The translations under genes were made by a program, and so were the position numbers. The notes under the pieces were generated by a model, which saw only the letters and a list, made by a program, of their open reading frames with translations, did not search any database and was not told the DNA's origin. A stretch of DNA of 64,000 nt, from the NCBI RefSeq assembly GCF_000372725.1, contig NW_005202428.1, positions 1,039,331-1,103,330 of the forward strand, written 5' to 3'. Source of the DNA: Emiliania huxleyi CCMP1516. Taxonomy: Eukaryota > Haptophyta > Isochrysidales > Noelaerhabdaceae. Shown here piece after piece: positions 21,531 to 30,183 of this stretch (positions are counted from its first letter, which is position 1; each line of letters starts with the position of its first letter).

Positions 21531-22055
21531 AGCACCCGCAGCCCACGCAGAAAGCTCCGCAGCGCCACGTGAGCCGGCGGGCGGCGGCGGCGGAAGCGCT
21601 GCGAGATCTCCGCCGAGGAGCGGTGCGGCGGCTGCCTCCCATTTGCTGCCCGGGACGGTCGCCTTGAGCCACGCGCTGCCCGCGCTGCCAAGCAGCTGCA
21701 CCAGCACGCGCAGCCGATCCTCTTCTCCGCTTGTGCCGATGGCGTCTGCGGCTGCAACCAGGAAGAGCAGGCGAGATTCCGGCTGCTCACGAAGTGCGAC
21801 AAGACCTTGAACCACGGTGGCCGAGTCGAGCGCCGCCTCGCCACGTGCAAAGCCGCAGAAGAGCGCGCCGGCCAGCCGCGGCTCCATCGAAGCGTGCACG
21901 CCAGCCCACTCTGCCGCGCCGAAGACTGCGGGCTGGCTCGGGTCCTGAGCAGCGAGGAGGGAGGCGTTGCGAAGCAGCATGCGCTGCTCGACGCTGCTGA
22001 AGCGAGCGAGGAGCTCCGACTGCGTCGGCGGCTCATGCGAGGCTGTCTGGCCCAT
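20170..22055 (-). CDS. TLDc-domain protein (MEAK7/TLDC1-like)
   Basis: The start MGQTASHEPPTQ has a Gly at position 2, fitting N-myristoylation. About 200 residues of helical N-terminal region follow (SSVEQRMLLRNASLLAAQ...). The TLDc domain is spread over several exons: WRCLFSSARDGSSFTRLC with PCLLVIRDGAGARFGGYSS and FGGSNSFLFRADG (about 21310-21040); NFVYMNAHREMLPNGIAFGG with DLDSRHFG (about 20850-20733); TGLWLEDSLDTGRAEETCST with VDHVEVWAV (about 20600-20420); and a last exon ETREFLALAGREVNRAQALE ending PEKWISPDQ at the TGA at 20170-20172. TLDc proteins are linked to oxidative resistance, V-ATPase regulation and lysosomal mTOR signalling; the architecture best fits MEAK7. Two introns contain TCTCGGCTx minisatellites. 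Confidence 0.82.
20688..20730 (-). repeat. ATCTCGGCTG tandem repeat in a TLDc intron
   Basis: Four copies of the 10-mer CTGATCTCGG (plus strand), equal to CCGAGATCAG on the coding strand, lie between the exons DLDSRHFG and LWLEDSLDTG. Confidence 0.85.
20940..21025 (-). repeat. CTCTCGGCTA tandem repeat in a TLDc intron
   Basis: Eight to nine copies of the 10-mer ACTCTCGGCT (AGCCGAGAGT on the coding strand) lie between the FLFRADG and NFVYMNAH exons. The unit differs from the neighbouring intron's unit by only two bases. Confidence 0.9.
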
Positions 22056-22380
22056 GTGTGCTGTCTGGCCAGCGGCTTCAGCGTCGACGAGTAGTCTGCG
22101 CCTGCCTGGGCGGCTTCAAGCCGGCCCGGGGGAGGGGGCGCAGCACCAAAAGAGATGCCTGCCGGCACGTTTTTTTTACAGTTGTATCGACCTGAAGCCC
22201 TCTCTCTGATCGTCCTTCCTTCCTTCCAATCCTTCCTTCCTGCTTGTGCACAGGTGGGACTCGTCCGTCTCCCATCAACTTCTCATAGCCGCCGGGATTC
22301 ATCCTTGTCTTCCGGACAAAAAGCGCCCGCCAACCGATCCACGTACCCTCCCCGGTCAAACTGACGAGACCGTCGCCCCA

Positions 22381-22481
22381 TGCCTGAGAACCCGCAGCGG
22401 GCTGGAGCGGTGCTGATCGACGGCAAGGGCATTGCCGACGAGACGATTGCTAAGCTCGGACGCGCCGTCGCGACTCTCGAG
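22381..22481 (+). pseudogene. Orphan first exon resembling FolD/MTHFD
   Basis: MPENPQRAGAVLIDGKGIAD continues with ETIAKLGRAVATLE and then meets a GT (GAGGTACC). This resembles the N terminus of methylenetetrahydrofolate dehydrogenase/cyclohydrolase (IIDGKxIA followed by an amphipathic helix). No further FolD exon follows: the downstream sequence is the antisense CFAP97-like gene. It could be a truncated copy, a first exon separated from its gene by rearrangement, or chance. Confidence 0.3.
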
Positions 22482-23025
22482 GTACCGCCTCTCCTCGTCG
22501 TCGTGATGGTCGAGGCGGCGCCTTCAGGTACGGGTTATCGGCGTTCATGATCTGGTACATTTTGGAGAGAAGGAGCTTGTTGTCGCGCTGAAGGGGCAGT
22601 CAGAGAGCGGAGTGAGATTACGATATGCTGGAGATCGTGATGGCAACCCTAAAACGCGACAGGAGGGATAGGGTGCAAATAGCGAAAACACGGGCTGCCT
22701 CAATTGTCGCGTTCCTCTCTGCCATGTTCTGAAGCTTCTTGCCAGCGCTCATCTTGACGGGCTTGACAGGGGTGAGGTCAATGGTGTGCTTCATGGTCCG
22801 TAGCCGCTCCACGTGCTTCCGGTGCGCGTGCTGGAGGTCGCGCAGCGCGGTTGCCTTGTTTGAGTAGAGCCCGACTGGCCGCTGGGGAAGACCGAGGTTG
22901 GAAGGGTAGGAGGAGCCCGGCATGCGGGAAGCGGCGCCGAGCGACTTTGAAGCAGATGCGAGGGATGCGTCGCCGGCGGCTGCTACCTTCGAGGCGGACG
23001 CGAGTGGCGGCTCGACGGCCGCCAT
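22450..23025 (-). CDS. CFAP97/Hemingway-like protein
   Basis: Starts MAAVEPPLASASKVAAAG. The middle shows ALRDLQHAHRKHVERLRT and HTIDLTPVKPVK, then KKLQNMAERNATIE. A GC-AG intron (22588-22698, 111 bp) joins ...ATIE to RDNKLLLSKMYQIMNADNPY. The assembled IE-R-DNK-LLLSKM closely matches the IExENxxLLxKM hallmark of CFAP97 (KIAA1430/Hemingway) proteins, which act in motile cilia. Without the intron the frame runs into an implausible hydrophobic tail (FAICTLSLLSRF). The last exon as read ends at about 22450 and would overlap the FolD-like exon antisense, so a further intron or earlier end is possible. Confidence 0.65.
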
Positions 23026-23197
23026 GGGGAAACTAAACGTTACAGATCCTCGCGGACACCCGAGCTCTAGCCTCTAAAGCCGTAGAGGGATACGTATCGT
23101 CGTTATTCTCTTCCCTATCGAAGAGCAACGAGCTTTGAACCATCGAGGTGTCGAAACACCACTCTGGCTCTCGCTCGACTCTCTGAGGCTGCAAATC

Positions 23198-23290
23198 TAC
23201 TCTCGCGAGCTGTGAACAGACGCACTTGCCTTCGGGGGCAAGTACCCAAATCCGCTAGGTTGGGCGTGCTTTCACAGCCTCACGAGAGTA
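23198..23290. ncRNA. Candidate structured RNA: long stem with multi-branched interior
   Basis: The arm 23198-23216 (TACTCTCGCGAGCTGTGAA) pairs with 23271-23290 (TTCACAGCCTCACGAGAGTA), giving about 18 base pairs with one mismatch and one bulged base. Inside, ACGC (23220-23223) pairs with GCGT (23264-23267). These enclose two hairpins: ACTTGCC/GGCAAGT (23224-23243) and CCCAA/TTGGG (about 23245-23263). It lies about 170 bp upstream of the minus-strand CFAP97-like start and 3' of the F-box gene. Which strand is transcribed, if any, cannot be told. It is not a tRNA and matches no RNA family I recognise. Confidence 0.45.
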
Positions 23291-23555
23291 CTGCAAATCA
23301 GGCCCCCACGAGCCTCGTCTCGTGCATGATTGTCCGTTCCGCCTCTCTGCTCTCTCCCATCTGATCTCCATAAGTATCTCTGTGTCTCTCCTCGCTCGTC
23401 GTCGACGTCTGCTCTCACTCTCTCAAAGTCAAACAAACACCGTCCGGCCTGGCGTGTGGCGACACGACGTCACACACACGGGTCGGGGTCCCGCGTAACC
23501 GGTGCCGACTGTGCCGTACGCGTAGCTCCCAGACAAATCCAAACATGAGGGCGCT
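23291..23555. other. Intergenic, no gene
   Basis: This is the 3' flank of the F-box gene on the minus strand. Scattered CTCTC words occur, with no ORF or repeat of note. Confidence 0.4.
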
Positions 23556-24524
23556 TCATGAGCTGGCGAGAGTCAGTCCGGATAGCCCTGCCAGCGCGTC
23601 TCCAAACGTCTCCTCGAGCAGCCTCACCTCTGCGAGCAACTCGTCATCGCCGCGCGAGAGGACGTGGGCCGACTTTGGTGCCATCTTTGGGTGGGCTCGC
23701 TTCGGCCGGTCGCCCCTCCTCGCCCCTCCCCAAGGGGCGACGGCGGTAGCGCTGCCCGCCGCCGGCTCACCGCCGCCGTGCCGCTTGGCGCGCGCCTCCT
23801 GCTTGACCTTCCTCCGGTGCTCCTTCTGCTCGAGCCGCCGCGCCGCCCGCGCCGCGTTCTTGGCCGAGCGGAGCCGCGAGTGCTCCTCTCCCGCCGCGTC
23901 CCACGCAGCCGCAGCAGCCTCGACTCCGACGGCCTCATCCTGCTCCTCCTCGCTCGGACAGACCCCAATCTCGGAAGGGGGCTCCGCCGCCGCCGCCCGC
24001 TCCGCCGCCTCCGCCTCCTCCCCCTCCTTCGCTGCTTCAGCCTCCTGCCCAGACTGCGCCGCCGCCGCCGCTACCGGCCGCACATAAAAGATAAAGCCGT
24101 TGCAACGGTGAGAAGGGACGTTTGCGAGGAGGGAGTCGATCGGCCGCCGCCCGAGGAGTAGGCGGAAGCGGGCGTCGCCGAGCAGCATCGCCCGCGTCGC
24201 GAGGGCGAACTTGTGAGGGTTGGAGCGCTCGCACCTCTCGCAGAGCCTCACTCGCAGCGGAGCGAACACATATGGCGTCGGCCGGCGGCACTCGCGGCAG
24301 AGCGTCGCCGCGTGCTTGCGATAGCGCTCTGCCGGAGCTGCGCCCGAATTTGGCGCGCCGGCCTGCTCACAGAGCCGCTCCCAAGCCTGCGAGCTGTCGA
24401 TGCTGGCGAGGCCGCGGCAAGTTCCGCCGGCTCTCGAGAGCGAAGCGCCGTCGAGAGCGGCGAGAATGCGGCCGAGGACACAGTCAGGGAGGTCTGTGAG
24501 CAGTGTGGCCTCGTCGCACAGCAT
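23556..24524 (-). CDS. F-box protein with Ala/Glu-rich and basic C-terminal region
   Basis: The first ATG (24524) gives MLCDEATLLTDLPDCVLGRI. The F-box runs LTDLPDCVLGRILAALDGAS then LSRAGGTCRGLASI...WERLCEQ (residues about 7-50). A Cys-rich segment CRECRRPTPY...RLCERCE follows, with LATRAMLLGDARFRLLLGRR and then VPSHRCNGFIFYVRP. Further on are an Ala/Glu-rich linker, a basic coiled coil (RRLEQKEHRRKVKQEARAKR) and the end LAGLSGLTLASS. F-box proteins recruit substrates to SCF ubiquitin ligases; the target is unknown. The frame is open upstream to 24590, but only with a non-ATG start. Confidence 0.72.
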   Translation of the reverse strand: MLCDEATLLTDLPDCVLGRILAALDGASLSRAGGTCRGLASIDSSQAWERLCEQAGAPNSGAAPAERYRKHAATLCRECRRPTPYVFAPLRVRLCERCERSNPHKFALATRAMLLGDARFRLLLGRRPIDSLLANVPSHRCNGFIFYVRPVAAAAAQSGQEAEAAKEGEEAEAAERAAAAEPPSEIGVCPSEEEQDEAVGVEAAAAAWDAAGEEHSRLRSAKNAARAARRLEQKEHRRKVKQEARAKRHGGGEPAAGSATAVAPWGGARRGDRPKRAHPKMAPKSAHVLSRGDDELLAEVRLLEETFGDALAGLSGLTLASS

Positions 24525-24639
24525 TGCACCCACCGGCCGGTCTGGGCCCGCAGCTTTTACGCCGCGGCTTCTGCTCCAGGTCCCTTCCAAAATAAACCAA
24601 AACGAATCCCATATCGGAGAGGGTACGCGCCTCGATTTT

Positions 24640-24995
24640 CTTTGGCAGCAGCGGGTTCGACAGGTCTTCTCCGTGGCCTAGGCAGCCGTGTTCGCCCTTG
24701 CCCCAGGTGAAGACGGCGCCGTCCGCGGTGAGGGCGATGCTGTGCGCGCCTCCCAACAACGTAGCGACGACGCGCCGGCAAGCAAAGGCCTCGACCTCCT
24801 TGGGCAGCAGCTGGTCCTGCTGGTCGCCGTGGCCCAACTTGCCACATGTCGGCGGGGTCGCAGCGGGAGCGGGCGCGCAGGAGGAGCTCCGTGGGGAGGT
24901 CGAGGAGGCGGACGGGCGGCGGCGTGTTTGGCGAGGGAGCGGCGGTGGCGGCGGAGGCGAGGCGGGGCGAGCGGCGGCGCGGTGGGTGGACATCG
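24640..24995 (-). pseudogene. RCC1-repeat fragment with F-box-like leader
   Basis: One RCC1-type repeat pair is clear on the minus strand: CGKLGHGDQQDQLLPKEVEA with GGAHSIALTADGAVFTWGKG and EHGCLGHGEDLSNPLLPK. The upstream frame reads PPVRLLDLPTELLLRARSRC, an F-box-like start, but it is out of frame with the RCC1 part and no intron fits between. Downstream the frame dissolves before the F-box gene at 24524. A full RCC1 propeller needs about seven repeats, so this is a remnant or a badly broken gene. Confidence 0.5.
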
Positions 24996-25242
24996 CGAGA
25001 AAAAGAAGCTTGCGGCAGGCCAAGAGAGGCGAGTAGAACATATACACATATATCCGAATCGAGAAAACAAGATTTAACTTCGCACCTGCTTGGGACCGGG
25101 ACTGGCGCGCACTTGCAGGTAGGTAGGTAGGTACTTGCACTATACTGGAAAAGAGAATTACCGCGCCGCGGCCCTGTCGACTGCCAACAGAGAACCCCGC
25201 TCGCGCAAGGGCCGTCCATCTCCCCGGCGAAAACATCCTGGC

Positions 25243-25863
25243 ATGAAGCGCAGCAGGTTGCGCTCCGACTGGGAGGAGGTCGTGGACGCGCAAACTGGGA
25301 GCACGTACTACTGGAATACTCGAACGAACGCAGTCTCATGGGATCGTCCCACGGAGGAGACGGCAACACCGCAGGATCCGACGGCACTGCAGCGTTCGGC
25401 GCATGAGCAACACGGCGGCAGGGGCGAGACACACGGCATCGGCGGCAGCGGCGGCAGCGGCGGCATCGGCGGCAGCGGCGGCAGCAGCGGTGCGAGCGGC
25501 GATAGCTGTGGTGGTGGCAGCAGCCGCGGTGGTGGCAGCAGCTGCGGTGGCGGCTGCGGTGGCAGCGATTATCCTGGTAGTGGCGGCAGCTCCGACCGCA
25601 GCAGCAGCAGTGGCGGCGGCGGCGGCGGCGGGAGCGCAAGCCACGGGCCGGGTACTGCGGCGGCCACCAGTCACGCCGGCCGTGCATCCGGCCAGCCTCC
25701 ACTCCTCGCGGCGCATCGCGCCCGCGCCGCCGCTCGCGCCTCGGAAGGCCCTGGCTGGTCGGACGACTGGTCGGCAGCTTCCCGCGCGCAAGAGTTGGAC
25801 GGCGGCTCGGAGCGGCAGGCCAAGTACCTGCGGCTGCTCGGCGCGGGGCGGAAGCAACGATGA
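25243..25863 (+). CDS. WW-domain protein with Gly/Ser-rich linker
   Basis: MKRSRLRSDWEEVVDAQTGS leads directly into a WW domain (second part TYYWNTRTNAVSWDRP, residues about 9-37). A Gly/Ser/Cys-rich low-complexity linker of about 90 residues follows. A C-terminal motif SERQAKYLRLLGAGRK resembles the KFLRLMG-type end of small nuclear (SMAP-like) proteins. WW domains bind proline-rich ligands; a nuclear or splicing-related role would be a guess. The single exon stops at 25863. Confidence 0.7.
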   Translation: MKRSRLRSDWEEVVDAQTGSTYYWNTRTNAVSWDRPTEETATPQDPTALQRSAHEQHGGRGETHGIGGSGGSGGIGGSGGSSGASGDSCGGGSSRGGGSSCGGGCGGSDYPGSGGSSDRSSSSGGGGGGGSASHGPGTAAATSHAGRASGQPPLLAAHRARAAARASEGPGWSDDWSAASRAQELDGGSERQAKYLRLLGAGRKQR

Positions 25864-26100
25864 TCGGCCCCGATGAACTCTGCATTGCACTCTGCAATCT
25901 CAGGGTCACGGGCGCCGACCGCTCTCTCCAGCCTCCCTTGGCCTTGCTCCTAGGCCTAGCTAGGCGGCACCCTTTCTTAGGCACAGCCGGTGGAAAAAAT
26001 CAGCCGTTGAGCGTTGTGTGGGTTGACGGTTCGTGTTGTATCGCGATTAAACGCAAGCTGGGCGGCTCTGGGAGGGATGGGAGCAGGGAGGACCAGGTCC

Positions 26101-26170
26101 AGGACGGCACGCCGCCACCACACAGGGATTTTAAGGAGAGGAGTGTGGTGCTAGCCGTCGCCCACCCTAA
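26101..26170 (+). repeat. Dispersed repeat A, copy 1
   Basis: The core CACACAGGGATTTTAAGGAG continues AGGAGTGTGG. The same unit occurs at 26436-26490, 46635-46700 and, inverted, 63408-63475, each time next to GGGAGGGATGGG and usually an (AAAG)n tract. Confidence 0.85.
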
Positions 26171-26179
26171 CCCTTGGTC

Positions 26180-26380
26180 GTCTGCCTCTTTCTATCTCCC
26201 TTCGCAGTCCCTCGCCGATTCTCGCTGCAACCTTCAAGCTTCATGCCACCTCGCGGTCGTCCCACTCTCGTCGACGTCGTTCTCCCTCCTGTCGCTTCCT
26301 CCTCTGTCGCGTCGCTCTCGTCTGCCTCGTCCTGCGACGCCGCCGCCGCCTGCCGATCCCTTGCTCTCGCGGCTTCTCCC
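26180..26380 (+). repeat. Dispersed repeat C, copy 1
   Basis: This segment is about 90% similar by eye to 46715-46872. Both begin CTCTT(T/C)CTATCTC and include TCTCGCTGCAACCTTCA and a short ORF start MPPRGRPTLV. In both places it follows repeat A by about 10-15 bp, so A and C move or duplicate as one unit. Confidence 0.8.
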
Positions 26381-26435
26381 GCCTTTCGGCGCAAAGAAAG
26401 AAAGAAAGAAAAGGGACAACCCAAGGGAGGGATGG

Positions 26436-26490
26436 GAGAACGGCACGCCGCCACCACACAGGGATTTTAAGGAGAGGAGTGTGGCTTTCG
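26436..26490 (+). repeat. Dispersed repeat A, copy 2
   Basis: The same ACACAGGGATTTTAAGGAGA core as at 26101-26170, in the same orientation. With copy 1 it flanks repeat C as a direct repeat. Confidence 0.85.
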
Positions 26491-27180
26491 GCGCAATAAA
26501 ATAAATAAACAAAGTGCAATGGAAAATCCAAAATCCAAATCGCAAACATAGAAACCCAAACACACACAGCCACGTGGCATAGGAGAGCAGGAGGTGAAAG
26601 GAGGTCAGCACAACTTCCAAGGACGCACGAGCGAGAAGCACAGCAGAGCAGACAGATGACGATCACCACCCAGCACACGACCGCCAACTCTCCGGCGCAG
26701 GCCGCGAAAAACCGAGTCCGGGGGCCGACGGTCGCGGCGCGCCGGCGCGGCGCAGTGGACGCAGCCCGGTTCGCAGCTTCGCGAGCTACGGGGGCGGCCA
26801 CGGCACGGCCCGGTGGCCGCCCCCGCAATGAGGCCAAGCGGTGGGCATCCGGCAAAAGCCGCAAGACGGGATTCGCGAAGGCGCGGGCCACCTTCCGCGG
26901 CGGAGGCCGCGGTAGCGCGGCGGCTGCGGAGAGGCACGACAGCATGATGACAAAAGCACGCTGGCGGGGCACCGAGGCAATCGCAAGGGAGACCCCAGCG
27001 GGCTCTTTGTCGGTCGCATCGATGCCGCAACGCAAGGACTAAGCAAATGACGCCGAGCACCACGGCAAGTTCCAGGTGTGGCTCCAGGCAGGCAGCTTCC
27101 AAGGCAAGGCGCGTGATGGTGCGGCGGTGCGGGCAGAGCACGCCGCTCCCTTAGGCTCACACGTGTGGTTGTCTTTATAG

Positions 27181-28041
27181 GAGCGGCAGCAGCGGGTGAG
27201 CGCGCAGTACGAGAAGCGGGTGCTGGGCTTCGATGCGTGGCTTCAAAAGCAGGGGTATCCGTCCTTCTGCAAGGTGGTGATGGAAAACGGCCTCGCCAAG
27301 CTGGAGATCATCGTTGATGCGGTCACCGGGCTTCCGCGTGTGTTTGCGGTGGAGGCGTGGATTGAGTTCTGCATCGGCATGATGACCGGCGATGTGGAGA
27401 AGGGCGGATGCAGGGAGCTGCGAGCTAACACGGAGCTGTACGCCACGGCGCTCCATGGCCGCTCGCAGGCGGAGGTCCAGATGCCGCTCGAGAAGAAGGG
27501 GAAGTTTGGGTGGGGGCCATACAAAGACGATCCCTTCAAGCTGCAGAGCATCCAGCAGTACGCGACGGCATTGCGCATTTGGGTCAAGGAGGAGCTGCGA
27601 CGCTGGCCAGGCGTGAACGTGGCCAATCCGATGTACGACGGGTGGACTGCGGCTGTGATGAAGTACGTGCAGAGTGAGCTGCCCGTAGCGCGTGTGGAGA
27701 AGCGGCTGCCGCCGGCGCTGACGACTGGCGTCTTCAACGAGATGATCAAGCACATCGACCCGACGTCGCAACGCGAGATGTCAGCGGGGCTGTACCTAGA
27801 GGGGGGCACTGTCCATGGCGATCGGGCGCACGACTACTTCCTTCTCGATCGGAAAAACGTGCGCAAGCTTGCTCCGACCGACGACGACCCGGACCAGAAG
27901 CCGGGCGTGATGATCTCTCACGAGTCGACCAAGAACAACAAGCGGCGCGAGGAGCGGCACAAGGGGCTTGCCTGTCCCACGTGGTGCAACCAGGAGGTGG
28001 CATTTACGGAGGATGGCCAGCTTGACGCGAAGAAGATGTGA
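27181..28041 (+). CDS. Tyrosine-recombinase-like ORF (Crypton/DIRS-type remnant)
   Basis: An acceptor-like TCTTTATAG precedes 27181. The frame reads ERQQRVSAQYEKRVLGFDAW, later YPSFCKVVMENGLAKLEI and PLEKKGKFGWGPYKDD, with no ATG at its start, so it is probably a downstream exon. A basic ORF at 26656-27042 (MTITTQHTTANSPAQAAKNR...) may be an upstream exon. Near the end, GDRAHDYFLLDRKNVRKLAP then GVMISHESTKNNKRREE fits the Arg-I/beta-Lys region of tyrosine recombinases. The HxxR and catalytic Tyr box is absent before the stop at 28041, which is immediately followed by AATAAATAAA. It may therefore be truncated or spliced onward. Family assignment is tentative. Confidence 0.4.
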   Translation, partial: ERQQRVSAQYEKRVLGFDAWLQKQGYPSFCKVVMENGLAKLEIIVDAVTGLPRVFAVEAWIEFCIGMMTGDVEKGGCRELRANTELYATALHGRSQAEVQMPLEKKGKFGWGPYKDDPFKLQSIQQYATALRIWVKEELRRWPGVNVANPMYDGWTAAVMKYVQSELPVARVEKRLPPALTTGVFNEMIKHIDPTSQREMSAGLYLEGGTVHGDRAHDYFLLDRKNVRKLAPTDDDPDQKPGVMISHESTKNNKRREERHKGLACPTWCNQEVAFTEDGQLDAKKM

Positions 28042-28413
28042 ATAAATAAAAACGGACACCTCTCTACTGTGAGATGGAATAAATACAACGGACATCCCAA
28101 GCTAGGGCTGGGTCGAGGACAGACACGTCCCCACCTTTGCAGGATTTTGCAAAAGCGAGGGGGGAGGGCGCATCGCCAATAAATAAAACGGGCACGCCAA
28201 ACGAGGGGTGGGAGAGGGACAGGGTCCCCACCTGCACGAGCAGGATCTTGGAAGGACGATCAGGGACACAGGGGAACGGGAGCGGGGAGCGCATCGCGAC
28301 ACGGAGGGGCAAGTCAGGCAGGGGGGACCCCGACGGGTTTCTTTCGCGCTGCATCTGCCCTCACCTCTCTGGTGGTCCTACCTCAGCGCTCCCCATCGGC
28401 TGGCTGCGACCGC
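28042..28413. repeat. Dispersed repeat B cluster
   Basis: Two AATAAATAAA-led units occur. The better copy (28180-28275) contains ACAGGGTCCCCACCTGCACG then AGCAGGATCTTGGAAGGACG. The same core is found at 46450-46520 and inverted at 61430-61490. A degenerate partner lies at 28085-28150 (GACACGTCCCCACCTTTGCA). Confidence 0.75.
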
Positions 28414-30183
28414 GATGCCGCTCTCCAAGGACGACGTCTCCGGGATCGAGACTGTCGCGCACTACACGCACGACGAGGACCAGGCCTACCTGATGCTCTA
28501 TGGTGCGCCCCGCTTCCCGCAGCCTTGCCGGGAGGGTGGGAGAACGAAACTGGCGCGCGTGGCGTTTGCGCACCGCGAAGAGAGGGCGGTGCGTCGAGGC
28601 GCCTTAGCCAGCGTCGCTGCGCGGGACGGCTTGGAGCCTGCGCGGCTCGGCGGTGGGATCGGTCTGGAGGGGCGAGTGGGGATAGCGCGGTGAGCGGGCG
28701 TTGCGCGGCGTCCCTTGCAGGTGAGGGCGTCTTCGAGACGATCCCGATCGAGGCTGATTACACGGTGACCGCCCGGTGAGAGTCCGTGTCTACCCTGCTT
28801 GCCACGCCCACGCCTCCCACCCACGTCCCTGCAGGTTGGCGACATGAAGCTGTGGCTCAACTTTCACAAGGGAAAGGCGCCGCAGCCGCCACAGCGCCGC
28901 CCCCGGCCGTCAGCGCCGCCTCGCCGACACACGCCCCGCCGACACACGCCGCGCGCGCGCACCATCGCCCCTGCCTTCCGCCGCCCTGCCTCCCGCGCGA
29001 CCAGCTCCACGCCTCTCGCTTCGCCTGAGCACGCCTTCGAACACGCTCGTGCTTCCTCTCCCCTAACCGCCGCGGCCCTCTCCTCCCCTCAAAGGACCCT
29101 GCGGAGTACGACCTTGTCGGGCCGAAGGGCTGCTGGAAGATGGGGGCTGGCTCCGAAGTGCTGGGCGACGAGGTCGTCATCTCGGAGGCGCATGCGCCGC
29201 TCCCACCCCCTCTAATTGCACGCCTTATCCCTGAGGAAAAATCCTTCTACTCTGTTGATTATAGGACTTTCCTTCGGTCTAAATCCGGACTGGAGGTCCC
29301 CCGAACATCCCTTGGCCAATTCAGGGTCCCAGGCCCCGTACCCGCAGTCTTCCGCGTCCTCCCCCAGTCCCCCTGAAGGGTTCCCCGGTGANNNNNNNNN
29401 NNNNNNNNNNNNNNNNNNNNNNNNNNNNNNNNNNNNNNNNNNNNNNNNNNNNNNNNNNNNNNNNNNNNNNNNNNNNNNNNNNNNNNNNNNNGGCCCCGCC
29501 GTCGGGGGGAGCGGGCAACAGATCCACCGCCCCCACGCCGATCCGAGACGAGACGAGACCGCTCGCATCGCTGTCTCACTCCCCTCGCTCGCCTCCGCCG
29601 CCCAGCTGCAGCCGTCCCCACCTCCGCCCTCGCCGCCCCCACCCGTCCCCGCCACCACCGTCGACGCCGCCGCCTCTCTACCACCGCCCTCCTGATCCCT
29701 CCCTCACCGCCACTGCCCTCACCGCCACAACCGCCACAACCGCCACAACCGCCACAACCGCCCTCCGTGCGCAGGTGATGGGTGAGCGGTTTGAAAACAA
29801 GTGGCTCATGCAGGTGACGAGACCTCCTCCTGACCCCCTCCGAGACCCCTCCAGGACCCCCCCCAGAGGCCCTCGCGAGACACGCGCGGGCCGGCCCGTC
29901 GCGAGGCCACCTCTCGAGCACCTGCGAGAGAGAGAGAGCCGCCACTGCGCCCGCGCTGCCACGGCCGCCAAGCTGCTTCCTTCCCACGGCTGCCTCCCCC
30001 GCCCCTCGCTCGCAGCTGTCTCTCTTCCCGAAGAAGAAGTCGGAGGCTTCGGGCCAGTGGGAGTCGACCTTCGAGACGATCGAGGAGTGGGTGCCGCCGC
30101 CGCCCGAGGAGGCGTGGGACGAGGAGGACGACGACGAGGAGAAGTGGAAGAAGGACGTCGAAAAGTCCGAGGCGGACAACTGA
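28414..30183 (+). CDS. Six-exon conserved-looking acidic-tailed protein, function unknown
   Basis: Exon 1 is MPLSKDDVSGIETVAHYTHD...YLMLYG. Exon 2 (from about 28720) is GEGVFETIPIEADYTVTAR. Exon 3 (28834) is VGDMKLWLNFHKGK. Exon 4 (about 29094) is DPAEYDLVGPKGCWKMGAGS...GDEVVISE. Exon 5 (29776) is VMGERFENKWLMQ. Exon 6 (about 30015) is LSLFPKKKSEASGQWESTFE with a very acidic tail (EEAWDEEDDDEEKW) ending at 30183. The assembled protein is about 160 residues. Introns mix GT donors (after exons 2 and 5) and GC donors (after exons 3 and 4). The exon 4/5 intron contains the assembly gap and some atypical sequence. I do not recognise the family. Confidence 0.65.
29212..29391. other. Compositionally atypical island next to the gap
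   Basis: From AATTGCACGCC to the first N the sequence is clearly less GC-rich and lacks the local repeat style, inside an intron of the six-exon gene. It could be an inserted element end, or contaminating or misjoined sequence at a scaffold gap. Confidence 0.45.
29392..29491. other. Assembly gap (100 N)
   Basis: Exactly 100 N, the usual placeholder for a gap of unknown size. Confidence 0.99.

Larger units (their letters stand above)
25864..26655. other. Repeat-rich intergenic segment
   Basis: Besides the dispersed repeats listed separately, no gene is supported. Open frames on both strands run through repeat copies and simple sequence ((GAAA)n at 26395-26420). Confidence 0.5.
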
